A stretch of 64,000 nucleotides of DNA from the NCBI GenBank assembly GCA_963565915.1, contig OY751488.1, forward strand, positions 4,836,001 through 4,900,000. Reading direction: 5' to 3'. A program made the translations under genes and the position numbers. The stretch's first letter is position 1. Each line of letters starts with the position of its first letter. The DNA is from Entoloma clypeatum (taxonomy: Eukaryota; Basidiomycota; Agaricomycetes; Agaricales; Entolomataceae). Positions 45,873 to 57,572 of the stretch are shown here, one piece after another. Below the pieces are notes generated by a model. That model was not told the DNA's origin. It made no database searches and saw only the letters and a program-made list of their open reading frames with translations.

Positions 45873-48800
45873 CTAGTTTTTTATCAATCCGAAGTACGGG
45901 ATAAACTTGGAAAAGAGGATTTTTCCCAGATTCTTAGTTAAAAGGTCTGCAGGGTTGTTCACTCCTTCAATGAATTCAACCGTAATTATCCCTTCGGAGA
46001 CTTTTTCTCTGACGAAGTGGAATCGCATGTCAATGTGCTTGGATCGCTTCTCAGTTACAGGGTTGGATGCGATAAAGACGGAGCCGTTGTTATCTCCGTA
46101 GATCGGTACTGATCCGATCTGCATTCCAAGTTCGGCAAGCATGCTTCTCAGCCATGTTGCTGCGCGACTGCAGTCTGATAACGCCATATACTCTGCTTCT
46201 GTGGAAGAGAGGGCGATGGTCTTTTGCGCCGATGATACCCATGTCACTGCTCCAGACGCCAGTGATATGAAGAAGCCAGTGGTAGACCTCCTCGTGTTTT
46301 CATCTGACGCCCAGTCGGAGTCTGTGAATGCATAGATTCCTTTTCCTGAGTCGCCATCATACATGATTGCGTAATTTTTTGTCGCCTTCAGATACCTGCA
46401 AATATCCCTAGCCACTTCTAAATGGCGTTTGGTGGGATTTGCGGAAAACTGTGACATTTTAATCACGGCAAAATAGATGTCTGGCCTTGTTCCAATCATC
46501 AGATATAGAAGTGATCCGATGACGGATTGGTACTTTGATTGAAGTTCTGCATTGGGTTCATCCTCGGACATCATGGGTTTGTAGCCCGTAGGAAGGGGGT
46601 ATGGGTGGCGTTAGATTCGCTCATCCCCATTCGTTCAAGTATTTTCTCAAGGTAAGGTACTTGATCGATGAAGATACGTTTCCCGTGTTGCCTTATTTGG
46701 ATAGAGAGAAATTCTTTCGGTTCCCCATCAGGCACAAGGTGCCCTAGGTCCCTACATTCCCATGTGGTCATGAAGGCCTTCTTTTTCTCTAGCGTATATT
46801 CCTGGTTTGTGTCGAGAAAAGCAGAGTCGTCGACATAGATGACGGCGATTACAATTTCCCTGTTGGTACTTTTGTGAATGAACACTCCCGCATCGGAGTG
46901 AAGCCGGACAAAGCCGAGCTTTTTCATGGAGGAATCAAGTTCCCTCCACCAGGCTAATGTGGCCTGCTTAAGTCCATATAGAGCTTTGAATAGTTGGTAC
47001 ACGAGGTGTTCTTTCCCTTTTACTATGTAGCCCTCAGGCTGTCGCATGTAAATGACTTCATGGAGCGTTCCATAGAGGAAGGCTGATGAGACGTCCAAAA
47101 GTGTCATGAACCACCCTTCAAGGGCTGTCAATGCCAGTATTAGTCGGACGGTTTCATATCTTACGACTGGTGAGAAGATCTGATCAAAGTTGATCCCTTC
47201 TACCTGTGAAAAGCCTTTTGCGACAAGGCGTGCTTTCAGACGCCCGTCGGACTTTTCGTTATAAACCCATTTGTTCCTTAGAGCTTTCCTCCCTGCAGGC
47301 AGGGATACTAGCTCCGTGATCACCCCGCGGTGTTTGAGCATGTCTAGCTCTTTACGTTCAGCTGCATACCAGTCTTCTTTATTTGGAAGAGGGTATATGT
47401 CTTTATGGGACATTTCAACGATGCCAACTTGGACTGATATTGCCTCCATCAGGAGGTCATTCATCCATGCCGTTTGACCGCCCAATCTCCGTCTTCGATC
47501 TAATTTTTCAAGATCAGACGCTGGAGTGTCTTCCCCATAGATGCTTCCTGGCATCTTCCGAACTCGTCGTTCCCTGATCGGTCGATCTGGTACTTGCTCG
47601 GGTTCCGGAGTGGGTACTCGCAGTTCGTCATCAGGCTCACTTGCAGGCAATTCGTTGTCTGATTCAGGTTGATCCTGTTCAATGGTAATTGGGTCATGAG
47701 GTGTTTCGTTGTGACTATCGTCATCATTGCTGCCGGGAATGAGATCCTCAAACTCATCAGCCGGCTCTGGGTCTTCCATTTCTGGGTGGTTTTCTGGCAA
47801 CGGGTCGATATGGCAACTAGGGTACTTGCTTTCATCAAAGATAGCTTTCCCGCCCATGAAAATCGTGTTGGTCTCAGGATCCATGAAGCGGTATCCTTTG
47901 ACCCCTGGTTTCGATCCGAGATAAATCATCAATCGGGATCTTGATTCCAGGGAGTTCCTACGTTTCTCTTTTGGGATATATACATATGCTTGACATCCAA
48001 ATACTCTGACGTTGGACATGTCGGGGATCTCATTGGTCACCCTGAAGTAAGGGGTTTTCCATTCAAGACGCTGCATGGGGGTTCTGTTGTAGAGAAATGC
48101 TGTGTGTTCCAAACAGAATTCCCACCACATGGGCGGTAAGCATGCATCGAAGCGCAATGCCTGAGATTTTTCCCATAATGTTCGATTGATCCTTTCTGCT
48201 CTACCATTCTGCTGGTGCTGATATGGGAGCGTGACGTCAATCAGAATTCCATGATCGGCAAGTACATCTTTGTATTCGTCAAATTCTCCACCTCCATCAA
48301 CTCGCCACTTCTTAGGAGTAGCGGCAAATTGGTTCTGGATCATCGCAAGAAACTGTCTCAGTGCCGTAATGGCACCAGACTTTTTCCTAAGCAAGACGAC
48401 CCAGACATGAGATGAAAAATCATCCAAAAACGTGAGGAAGTATTTGTACTTGTGGTACGATGCCGTGGATATCTGTTTCAGGTCTGAATGAATCAGATCA
48501 AAGGGTTTGACAGCCCTAGTCATTGAATTGGGGTATGACTGATTCGGCATTTTCCCTTTGAGACACCCTGTGCAGCTTTCCTGTGATTTCTCACGTACTA
48601 ATGTTTTGGGTACTCCTTTGGTACTGGTGGGAATCTTATTGAGCGCCTGGTCATTTGGGTGGCCAAGGCGTTTGTGCCAGGTTTCAACAGTGATTTCGCT
48701 AGAGATCGCATGGATCTGGTCATGGCGTATTTCAGTGTTTAACCAATAAATGGTTTGTCCAAGAATGTGAGGTGAGAACTGTATTTTGTTCTGTCCTTTG

Positions 48801-50442
48801 GAGATGTTGATTTCTCCACGCATTCCGTCTACTTTGTAACCGTGATTAAGAAAGACACCTAGGGACAATAGGCGTGTGTCCATGTCCGGAATGTAGAATA
48901 CAGGTCGGAGAAGATGGGTTTTTACTTCCCCGTTTAGGGTATGCCGTACTGGAACGGCCCCAACTCTGAGAATTTCCAGTTTCTTTCCCTTTTCAGCTGT
49001 TTGGACAAATCGCTTAGCCTTGAGAGGCCTGTAGTATGCGAAGTCTTTAAACTCATGGGTAAAGTGTAATGATGCGCCGGAATCTAAGATCCACTGAGCG
49101 TGTTCTCTCTCTTTGCAGTGTGTGCAGGACGCGAAATGTTTGATATATTTTTTGTACAGATCATCGCTAAAGAGATCTATACTATCTACATTGGTACTGG
49201 CTAATATATATTCAAACGTCTGTGCGTGATTATTAGCATTTCCCATTTGGTCAAGTTTGAGAGAAGAATGTGACGAACCGTCAAGTTCGATCAGCCCATC
49301 TTCGAATTGTTCCGGCCCCATCCGCTCGCTTTGATGGTCTATGTCCATCATCCTGAGGGAGTCATCCAAAGGCGGAGTAACTCGACGCTGTTTGGATGGT
49401 CTTTCATCTTCTTCTGGGATAATCGTATCCAGAATTCGAAGATTTGACCCTGAGGGACGAGCACCAATGCTCCGCGCGAGTTTCCTGACGTGGTCATTCT
49501 TTTTCCACGCAGAGGGCTTGCCCGAAGGAAGCCCGGTGTACTGAGATGGAGGCGGGTTCATTTGCTGAAGGAGCGACTGCATTCTTTGAGAGTCTGGCTG
49601 GGCGGTACTCATCGTTTTTCCGCGCCCAGTGACGGTTGTGAAGGATGGTGGCGGAAGAGGAGGGAAGTGGATGGCGGGGGCAACAAACTCAACTGTTTCC
49701 TCCACATGTTCGGACGCGTTGTCCGCAGTGTTGGCGTTTTTCTTCTGATTGCGCCAGCGTCCTTTTCCCTTCTTCTTTTCAGAAGCGGTACTATGGTCAG
49801 TCGAGTTAGGCTGCTCGTCAGCGTCGTTCTGCGAGGTACTCGGCTTTTGCTGCTTTTCCCATTTGGGGTCCTGCCCCTTGCGCTTTGTCCCGGAAATTTT
49901 CCGGGCCTGCTCATTGGACGCACGAGTAGACCCGACCGAATACTTGCGCCTGTATTCCGAGATGATGCTCTCGGCGACGGCTTTGTAGGTGAAATCGTCG
50001 GCGTCATAGACCTGGAAAAGTGCGGTGGAGAGTGACGACCAGGCGTCGGGAATCGCATTGGCCAGGATCATTGCTTGCATCAGATCGGGGACGATAAAGT
50101 TCGAATCGGCGAGCGGGGCGAAAAGAGACCCCAGGCATTCAATTTCAGGCACGGGGTCGCGTCCAGACAGCTTGAAGGTGGCAGCGGCCTTGAAGTCGCC
50201 GAAGATGACAGCCGGGGATACCTTGGAGTAGGCATCCTTTAGCGTTTTCCACGCGTTAAGTGCCGATGTGCTGTCTTTGATGTGTCGCCTGATCGCCTCA
50301 GAGACTTTCAGACGGATCGCTCCAAGGGCTGTGTCGTCGTCCCTAATCCAGGCCTTTTCTTCCTTGCGGAAGCCGGGCTGGTCAACAGTGGTAACCAGCA
50401 CAGGGGGAGCAGCAGCAGTGGCCCCAGGGGTGGAGACCGTGG
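45873..50442 (-). pseudogene. Copia A gag-pol, 3' portion
   Basis: On the minus strand: the gag remainder; protease WILDSGASLHFT; GAG-pre-integrase (HKRLGHPNDQAL...CTGCLKGK); integrase core (DLIHSDLKQI, FLDDFSSHVW, YQHQQNGRAERINRT); reverse transcriptase with GFSQVEGINFDQIFSPV and the catalytic YVDDS; and RNase H (TDSDWASDENTRRST, ALSSTEAEY). RNase H is in another frame: near 46594-46598 a run of C is one base short of what restores the frame (TPF-LR versus TP-LPTGYKPM). The frame is cut at 50442 by element B and resumes in gag at 56740. Confidence 0.9.
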
Positions 50443-50879
50443 TGTTGAGAATACATTCTAGACGGATGTCTCGACAGTCAATCACATGTCTATAAACATG
50501 TGTATTCCCATATGGAGTTACATATGGAAGTGTTCTAGACTTAGAACAATCTAGACTCGCTCTAGATCCATTAGATATGTGTCAGACGTACATAACATAT
50601 GTCATGTTATGTCACATCATGTGCTTGTCACACTATATGACTATAAGTCACATATTACCATATATGTGAGTTTATGGTTCTGCGACAGAACTCAGTTTGT
50701 ACTTGTTTGTACATGGTCTGTGCGCATCCTTGTAGGTATAAATACTCGATGTATCTGTATCTGCAAATATAGGACTTTTACCAAGTGCCTTCATCACTCA
50801 AGCTCTTCTCGCTCTTCTTGCCTCCAATGTGAGTATCTTACCCAGGCTTCCCTGTGTATGTAGGCGTGCTGTTTCAATA
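50443..50879 (+). repeat. 5' LTR of element B
   Basis: 437 bp, from TGTTGAGAAT to GTTTCAATA. The expected TCAACA end carries a T in place of C in both LTRs. A TATAAATA box lies near 50738-50746, a likely promoter. Confidence 0.92.
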
Positions 50880-50895
50880 GGTTATGGGCCCCGGA
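50880..50895 (+). promoter_or_regulatory. primer-binding site (tRNA-iMet anticodon region)
   Basis: GGTTATGGGCCCCGGA is complementary to GGGCCCATAACC, the anticodon stem-loop of initiator tRNA-Met. Copia elements are known to prime on the cleaved 5' half of this tRNA. The same sequence follows the 5' LTR of element A (57258 down), and element C has GGTTATGAGCCC. Confidence 0.7.
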
Positions 50896-52152
50896 TTGCC
50901 CAGTACAGTCTGCGCACTCTAACGGAGTTGCTGCGACTGTCTAGCCTGTTAGATACTAACCTGGCCTAGCCAGTGAGCGCGAGTCTTAAAAGCGCCCTTT
51001 GGGCTGCTACCGCCTCTTTAGCTAGTAGCATAGACTAGTCTAAGTTAGTTATCTGGTTTGATACTCGGAGGTTCCAGACTAGTGAGCGCCCTTTGGGCTG
51101 CACCTAGTTCTGATGTCCAAGACTAGCAAAGCGCCCCTAGGGCTGCATCTAGTTCTTGATCTAGACTAGGGCCTTTTATGGCCTATGTCTATATTTGGAC
51201 ATTTTGTATAAAGCCTGTGGCTTGAGCGCCTTGATAGGCGGCCGCCACACCCCTGTGAAAAACCCTCTCTTGTATCTGCGCCTTCATTTGGCTACGATCT
51301 AGATTTGGGGTTTTCTCATGCTGTGTCATGTCCTGTCTGGCATTTGGTTTTAACCAAATTGAGTATATCTCGATGTGCTGACATTCGGACATTACGATTC
51401 TCAGGAACTTTCTGTTCCTTGAACCTTTTTCGTCGATCAATCTTGATCTATTGCACCCTGTACCTGATAGAAGCGCCCTTTTTGGGTTGCCTCAGGGACT
51501 TCCCATTTTTATGGTTGCATGATCTCAGATTTGATGCTGACTTAAAAAATGTTCCTAGATGAAAGGATCTTGCATCTGCTTCCATCATGGTTTCATTCAA
51601 GCAAACCATTGGTCACACCGTGACATCCGCGTCATTCAGCGTGATGACGGTTTCCACAGACGACACCTCTGTACTCTGAATTGCATGGTCACACCACACA
51701 TTCGGAAGGTGAAAGTCACGCAATTGCGATGCGGACGGCATGCACGCCATGTCTGTACTCGCAAATGTGGAAAGAAAAAAGCAGTATGCATCCCCATCTA
51801 CATTCTCTTCACTCATTGAACTATGACTCTAGGATCCCTGGGCGCCACGCCCAAGTAACATCCAAAGAGCTCAAACGAGGGACTTACCGTCCCCCTTCAA
51901 TCATAGTGACGATGAAGAAAGGAGAATCACACCCGAGGTTACACCCAGGGTAATAAAGATGGAGCAATCGCCTGATCTATAGGCGACCGTCTTTATATAA
52001 ATACCACAGCATTGTGACCCCTAGTCACATAAATAAAGGCTATTACATAAAACTCTCTCTGACATGTGTCACAAACAATTCAGACAATACCTCTTATCGG
52101 TTCAAATTGGTCTTGAATATTTGCTGACCACTGTCTCTTTTTAGAAACAAAC

Positions 52153-53016
52153 ATGTCTTCAATCACTTCTTTGATTGCTGTTCCCGTTCTTGACGGCACA
52201 AACTACCCTGAGTGGGCGAACACCATGTGTTCGTTCCTTAGATCTCAGGATTTGTGGCAAATTGTTGATGGTGCTGAGAAGCGACCCTTGATGTCTGCTA
52301 ACCTTACAAGGAAAGCCCATACAATTAAAGTCAAGGCATGGAACATTAGGGATCAAATGGCTTTAGCCAATATTCGACTTCGTGTCGACCCGTCGATCAA
52401 ACTCACCAAGAATATGTCTTCTGAGACTTGGTTTGAGTTGAAGAAAAGGTTCGGACGAGCTGTTTATGAAACAGTTCTGTCTGACATTCGTGCTGCATTA
52501 TCCTTCAAACTTTCTATGAAGCGACAATCTGCAACCGAGATTGATTATCTTGATAAAATCTTTGATCATCTCGGCGCACATCATTATATTTCTCCATCGA
52601 CTCAGGCCCTAATGCTTCTATCCGCCCTCCCGTCTCCTGATTGGGATGACTTTGCCATAGAAACCCTTCTTTACAATGATGATCTCACCTATGATAAGGT
52701 TCGAGAATTGATTGTTGAAACATACAATCATCATCATGTTGATCCTGTTCCCGATTTGTCACTTGAGGATTACCTTTACGGCATAGGTATCTCCTATGAT
52801 CCTCAACCGACATCGTGCGATGTTTTTCATCAGCCGTTTCGGAACTTATGGAAAAAGAAGTCTTTCTTATCTGCACCGACAGACCCTGGTGCTCTGCGCT
52901 ACTCTAGCTGCGTCGCCGGTCTGGTGCATGATGCCGTCATAACAGAACAATGCAAGGATCCACCCGTCGACAATTACGACGTAGCGTTTCCACGCCTGGA
53001 CCTTATAACAGCATAA
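52153..53016 (+). CDS. gag-like protein of element B
   Basis: A 287-aa frame with no intron begins at ATG 52153. VLDGTNYPEWANTMCSFLRS and DLWQIVDGAEKR match the Copia gag N terminus (DUF4219-like). RDQMALANIRLRV, AALSFKLSMKR and LLSALPSPDWDDF continue the UBN2/capsid fold. No zinc knuckle (CxxCx4Hx4C) is present, and the protein ends in unrelated sequence. It could form capsids for the element's own RNA; the enzymes would have to come from another element. The intact frame is in line with the young LTRs. Confidence 0.75.
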   Translation: MSSITSLIAVPVLDGTNYPEWANTMCSFLRSQDLWQIVDGAEKRPLMSANLTRKAHTIKVKAWNIRDQMALANIRLRVDPSIKLTKNMSSETWFELKKRFGRAVYETVLSDIRAALSFKLSMKRQSATEIDYLDKIFDHLGAHHYISPSTQALMLLSALPSPDWDDFAIETLLYNDDLTYDKVRELIVETYNHHHVDPVPDLSLEDYLYGIGISYDPQPTSCDVFHQPFRNLWKKKSFLSAPTDPGALRYSSCVAGLVHDAVITEQCKDPPVDNYDVAFPRLDLITA

Positions 53017-55736
53017 TCATTGTGTAGAACGATTGTATTTTCTTTCTTTGCAATCAATACATTGATTTGCAATGTGTTCATATTTTGAATGAAAGAAAGA
53101 GAGATTTAAAAAAAATGCAAATGCATTTTATGTTCAAATAACTTATATCCAATCTGGAATAATTCCAATAAGTTGGATGTGCCGTTGAGCCACCTACTAT
53201 AAAGGAAACAGCTTAATAAGCTTGTCAAGAAGACTGCGCGAGTCATTAATTTGTCTTTCTGCTGCGTCTATCTTTCCTTTTCAGGAATTTATATTCCACC
53301 TTATATCGGATAAGACAAAAAATGATTTCAAAGCATTTAAAAAGTAATATTGTATTCGTGCGCTATGACATTTGCATAACACTTATTCTGCGCCTTGACA
53401 GGCTGCGATAGTGTTCAAAAATTGTCATTCTGGCTGCCAATATATAATACTTTATTATGCGAAGAAGAGTTTTTCAACCCTTCAACCTAAATCGATTCAA
53501 ATTGGTCTAGCCAACCAATCTTGTTCCTCCACTCTTTCACCAAAAAGTAGTGATGATTTGGGGCAATGCAAAGCTTCTTATCTGAACTCTCCATTTCTTG
53601 CATGGGAATGATCTCTGATGCATCTTGCGCCTTTTAGGCTAGCATTGCATTTTGACTTATAAGGCATCTGCGCTTTAATCAAGCAGCGATGACCTTGTCA
53701 CAGAATCATATAGGGATGACCGTGATGGTACACACCCTATGGCAAAAATGGATATAGTCAAAAAATCAGATTGTATCACAGCTTACAAATATTGCTGGAA
53801 TAAATTGCCTGAGAGTAATTACCTCAGCATAACTTGGAGAGTAATTCCTCCGCAGTTTGCGATTAATTTTTCTGCATGAATTTCTGGTTTCCCAACCAAG
53901 TTCTGCATCTATTTCAGTATATGCTCTTTGAAAGCCAAAGATACATGGGAAATGATTGCCATACTTGACTGTGAAAAGGGGGAGAATATAGAGAAGCATT
54001 TTAATGGCAGCATTCTGCGCTATTTGCTTTGCGATACCATTGCTAGAAGACTGATCTTTGATCTTTTGATCTCACCATCAGATGCATTGCTTCGTATACA
54101 ACACTCTATAGGTTGTACCATTAAAGGAGCGCCGTGACTGCTGCATACTTATCAAATGGTCAACTTGAACAAAAGAAAAAGCTTATCCCAGCTTATACCC
54201 CTATGATTTCTCACCTAGAAACGATGAATTCTGGATAAAAGAGAATATCATATGAATCGATCCGTTAGTCTTATCAGACTATTGTTGGGTTCTATTCCCA
54301 AGTATATCTTCCATGATTACTTGATGAAACATCTTAATTGATGGCTTACTAATAATGCATTAATTTGCATTATATGGTTCTTGGAATACCAAGATTACTA
54401 TTGTTTGCATGAAACGCATCAGAGTGCTTGTTACACTCTTAAGATTTGGATCAACCCATCATCTGATCTGCGCCTTGTTTTGGCTGCGACAATGATCCGG
54501 TTCTTGCATTGAGTAGAGCGCCTGTGTTGGCTGCCTCCTTTGACAAACAAGACCAAATAACACCCTCACGCGTTATTGTTGTATCATGCAACAAACATAG
54601 TAAATCTGTGTTGATGCCTTAGAGTGGATTCTCTATTGACCTCTGAACATAAATCGGTTGTTCACCAACATAAAGTATTACCAACCACAAAGAACTACAT
54701 TGCAAAGTCATTTATTTGACTATAATCTGCAATATTCCTTGCACATCATCACATATAACAGTTGGCTTGATTGCCTATAAAATCTGTAAAATGTACTCCA
54801 TGGAATTGGTTTTCAGGGGGAGATAATTCATTCTCTATTAATCCTAAAAACAATCCACATGATGTTTGCTTGTCTAGCCTTTGCATAACAATGTGCGCCC
54901 CTTTGGGCTTGCCACAGTTACTAGGCTTGATTATATCTGCGCTCAAATAATGGCTGCAATATCAATCATTGCGATTATATTTTGCAATAGCTTGGATAGT
55001 ACGTCAGACGATATGGGAAACGATGACGGAACTACCAGCTGTCTCAGATATTATATTCTGAAGACTCAACGTCCACTATGACGATAAACTAGGACCCTAC
55101 TCCGGAACAGAGCATAAACTATCACAATGGACTCTGAACCTAACTAGTTCATCCACATCCCTGAAGTCTGGAGTATTACACTCGACTCAGATGACATTAT
55201 CTATAAGCACACCTTAAGTGTTGCCATGATAATATTACATACTCAGGATAAAGGCACCCTTGTCTAAAAATCCATGGTTGTTAGCGCCTTATTTGGCAGC
55301 TTCCCAGAGTATTAATAAGCTATTTATAGCTTAGATCATGCCAAGCATGATATCATCAGTTGGTTAAATGACCCTTTGAGCCAGATCAAGTCTAACGAGC
55401 TCTTAATTGAGTTATGCCTTCTGACTTATCCCCGGCCTTAGTGCCACATGCTCTTTCCATACTAGTTCTTGCGCTACTACTGGCTGCAACTACTATGTGA
55501 TCCATAAAAAACTGAGTACCACTACGTCTTGAGCGCCTTCTTGGGCCGCCTGCATTGGTAGTCTCATTTTTGTGTGAATCATGGTCAAAACCATTGATAC
55601 TTGTCTGGAATGACAATAAACTATCACACATGGTTTGCTGATGCAATCAGGCCAAACACCTGACTCAGCATGGTCCGTGCGAGATAGACAAAGCCTTAAA
55701 TACGCTCCTCAAAGTCAAGTTTTAGGCAGGCTTCCA
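53017..55736. other. non-coding interior of element B
   Basis: AT-rich sequence with no frame of coding quality in either direction. It holds nine of the bulged-hairpin copies and little else that could be recognised. Confidence 0.6.
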
Positions 55737-55952
55737 ATGGCATTCTTCGCCTACTTCTCCACCGCCTTCTACACTCGCTTTGCACATGCCGACCAGTTAA
55801 CGCATGTGGCCTCAACCGACGCCAGCAACACCACCACCACTACTGCAGCCTCCGCCGCTGCTTCCTCATCGCCCTCTAGCAGTAACACTGCTACGACCAC
55901 CGACGACAAGGAACGTCGAAGGAAAACTAAAGATAGTGGTAGAAGTAATTAA
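55737..55952 (+). CDS. short GC-rich Ala/Ser/Thr-rich ORF inside element B
   Basis: 71 codons from ATG 55737, beginning MAFFAYFSTAFYTRFAHADQ, then a low-complexity Thr/Ala/Ser stretch and a basic end (ERRRKTKDSGRSN). Its GC content and codon use stand out against the AT-rich element around it. The N terminus is hydrophobic and aromatic, the tail basic. No family was recognised. A captured piece of host DNA is one explanation; chance is another. Confidence 0.4.
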   Translation: MAFFAYFSTAFYTRFAHADQLTHVASTDASNTTTTTAASAAASSSPSSSNTATTTDDKERRRKTKDSGRSN

Positions 55953-56297
55953 ATAATCAGTTACTTCAGTGGCTGCTCTAAGCGCTACACTGGCTGCTTC
56001 AAGCGCCATTATGGCTGCATGTTTATTGCGCTATTTCATGTCTCTCAAAGGTATTTTTATCCTTTGATGATCTATTGATCTCAGATTGACTTCTGATGAG
56101 ACCTGTCTATTCTTGTTTTGGAATTAGACTTATGGGTCTCTGATAAGACCTTAAATGACAGCGTATGCTAAACGACACAGCAGATCCCCCTTTAGCACCC
56201 TTATGGCTGCTGCCATTTATTTTGGCTCTTCACTAGGACTTGAATGTCTTCTTGTGAACAAGTATTGAAACCTGACGGAATCACACTTGAGGGGGAG

Positions 56298-56734
56298 TGT
56301 TGAGAATACATTCTAGACGGATGTCTCGACAGTCAATCACATGTCTATAAACATGTGTATTCCCATATGGAGTTACATATGGAAGTGTTCTAGACTTAGA
56401 ACAATCTAGACTCGCTCTAGATCCATTAGATATGTGTCAGACGTACATAACATATGTCATGTTATGTCACATCATGTGCTTGTCACACTATATGACTATA
56501 AGTCACATATTACCATATATGTGAGTTTATGGTTCTGCGACAGAACTCAGTTTGTACTTGTTTGTACATGGTCTGTGCGCATCCTTGTAGGTATAAATAC
56601 TCGATGTATCTGTATCTGCAAATATAGGACTTTTACCAAGTGCCTTCATCACTCAAGCTCTTCTCGCTCTTCTTGCCTCCAATGTGAGTATCTTACCCAG
56701 GCTTCCCTGCGTATGTAGGCATGCTGTTTCAATA
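56298..56734 (+). repeat. 3' LTR of element B
   Basis: 437 bp, differing from the 5' LTR only in CCTGCGTATG (for CCTGTGTATG) and GGCATGC (for GGCGTGC). Confidence 0.92.
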
Positions 56735-56739
56735 TGTGG

Positions 56740-56896
56740 TGGTGAAGTCGGCGATGACAGGGCGGGTGATGTCGCCAGAAACAAGGCGCCATACTCATTG
56801 ATGGAGGAGGTAGGACTTCATCCTTTCGGCCCAGCTTTGGTAGTCAATGCCGTCGAAGGGGGTGATGATGTCAAGAGCAGAGCGAGAGGTAGACAT
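56740..56896 (-). pseudogene. Copia A gag, N-terminal portion
   Basis: The minus-strand ATG at 56896 opens SRSALDIITPFDGIDYQSWA and ERMKSYLLHQ, the DUF4219-like start of Copia gag. A TGA at 56797-56795 interrupts it before VWRLVSGDITRPVIADF. The frame meets the rest of gag at 50442 once element B is ignored. With the pol frameshift this makes element A defective on at least two counts. Confidence 0.85.
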
Positions 56897-57258
56897 TTCA
56901 GATGAATCTAAAAAAGGGTTCCCAATCAGTGATGTGTTATGAATATGATTCAAGAAAACAATTAAATGATTCCTTATGACATATTCCCTTTAGGAATAGC
57001 GGTCACGGGAAAACCCTTTATATGTCGGAAACGTATAAGGTGCGATCAACGTTTCCACATGGAGTGTACTAGGTCAATCCCCTTAGGGACGTCTCATGAC
57101 AGGTACTTGTCGTAATGACGTTCCCAGGTTCATATGTGAAGAAGTAAGACTCAGAACCTAGATCTTTCGATCGGTTCTTTGCCAACCAGGGTAGAGTGGG
57201 CAGGTACTCGCTGTTGCCAGTGTTTCCCAAGTCCCTCTGCTATCCGGGGCCCATAACC

Positions 57259-57567
57259 TGTTGAAGTTCCACCTGGGCGTTAGCCACAGATGTACTGAGC
57301 AACCAGCTACAGTGGAAGTACTCTACATAACCGTTCTAGCCACTTACATGGATTGGAGAGGGTGAGTCTGGTGAGAGCGGTTGAGGCTGGTAAGAGCGAT
57401 GGAGGCGGTTAAGAGTCAAGAGACAACTTGTTGATATTGACAGTTTCCTGGTCTTATATACCGTACTACTGTTTGTACCAACCAAACAAGTATGTAATGA
57501 AGATATGTAAAGGTCACGTGATGTAATCTAATCTAATCTAATCTACGTGATGGGAAAAGTTTCAACA
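57259..57567 (-). repeat. 5' LTR of Copia A
   Basis: 309 bp, the partner of 45489-45797. The primer-binding site follows directly on the minus strand (57258-57243). Confidence 0.92.
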
Positions 57568-57572
57568 GAGAT

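Larger units (their letters stand above)
50992..56018 (+). repeat. dispersed bulged-hairpin motif GCGCC-loop-GGC(U)GC
   Basis: At least 15 same-strand copies begin at about 50992, 51086, 51131, 51226, 51473, 53627, 54471, 54519, 54894, 54939, 55284, 55471, 55533, 55982 and 56003. Typical forms are GCGCCCTTTGGGCTGC, GCGCCTTGTTTTGGCTGC, GCGCTACACTGGCTGC, GCGCCTTATTTGGCAGC and GCGCCCTTTTTGGGTTGC. In RNA the two halves pair with one unpaired base (U, or A in one copy) on the 3' side. Loops vary freely. Function is unknown. Confidence 0.7.
50443..56734 (+). mobile_element. element B: LTR retrotransposon without pol
   Basis: Two 437-bp LTRs (50443-50879 and 56298-56734) differ at only two positions. 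A primer-binding site GGTTATGGGCCCCGG (50880-50894) follows the first, and a purine tract GAGGGGGAG precedes the second. The flanks CGTGG and TGTGG agree at four of five bases. The 5.4-kb interior has a gag-like ORF, one 71-codon ORF and otherwise no coding capacity; no protease, integrase, reverse transcriptase or RNase H was seen in any frame. It is thus a non-autonomous, LARD-like element with gag. It sits in gag of element A in the opposite orientation. Excising it with one TSD restores the frame ...ADFTTTVSTPG.... Confidence 0.9.
45489..57567 (-). mobile_element. Copia element A (complete, containing element B)
   Basis: 309-bp LTRs at 45489-45797 and 57259-57567 are in direct orientation. 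GAGAT flanks both outer ends (45484-45488 and 57568-57572). A primer-binding site GGTTATGGGCCCCGG reads on the minus strand from 57258, and a purine tract ATGGGGGGG precedes the 3' LTR. Without the nested element B it would be about 5.8 kb. The two LTRs differ at about 10 positions. It lies inside the DUF6698-type gene. Confidence 0.93.
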
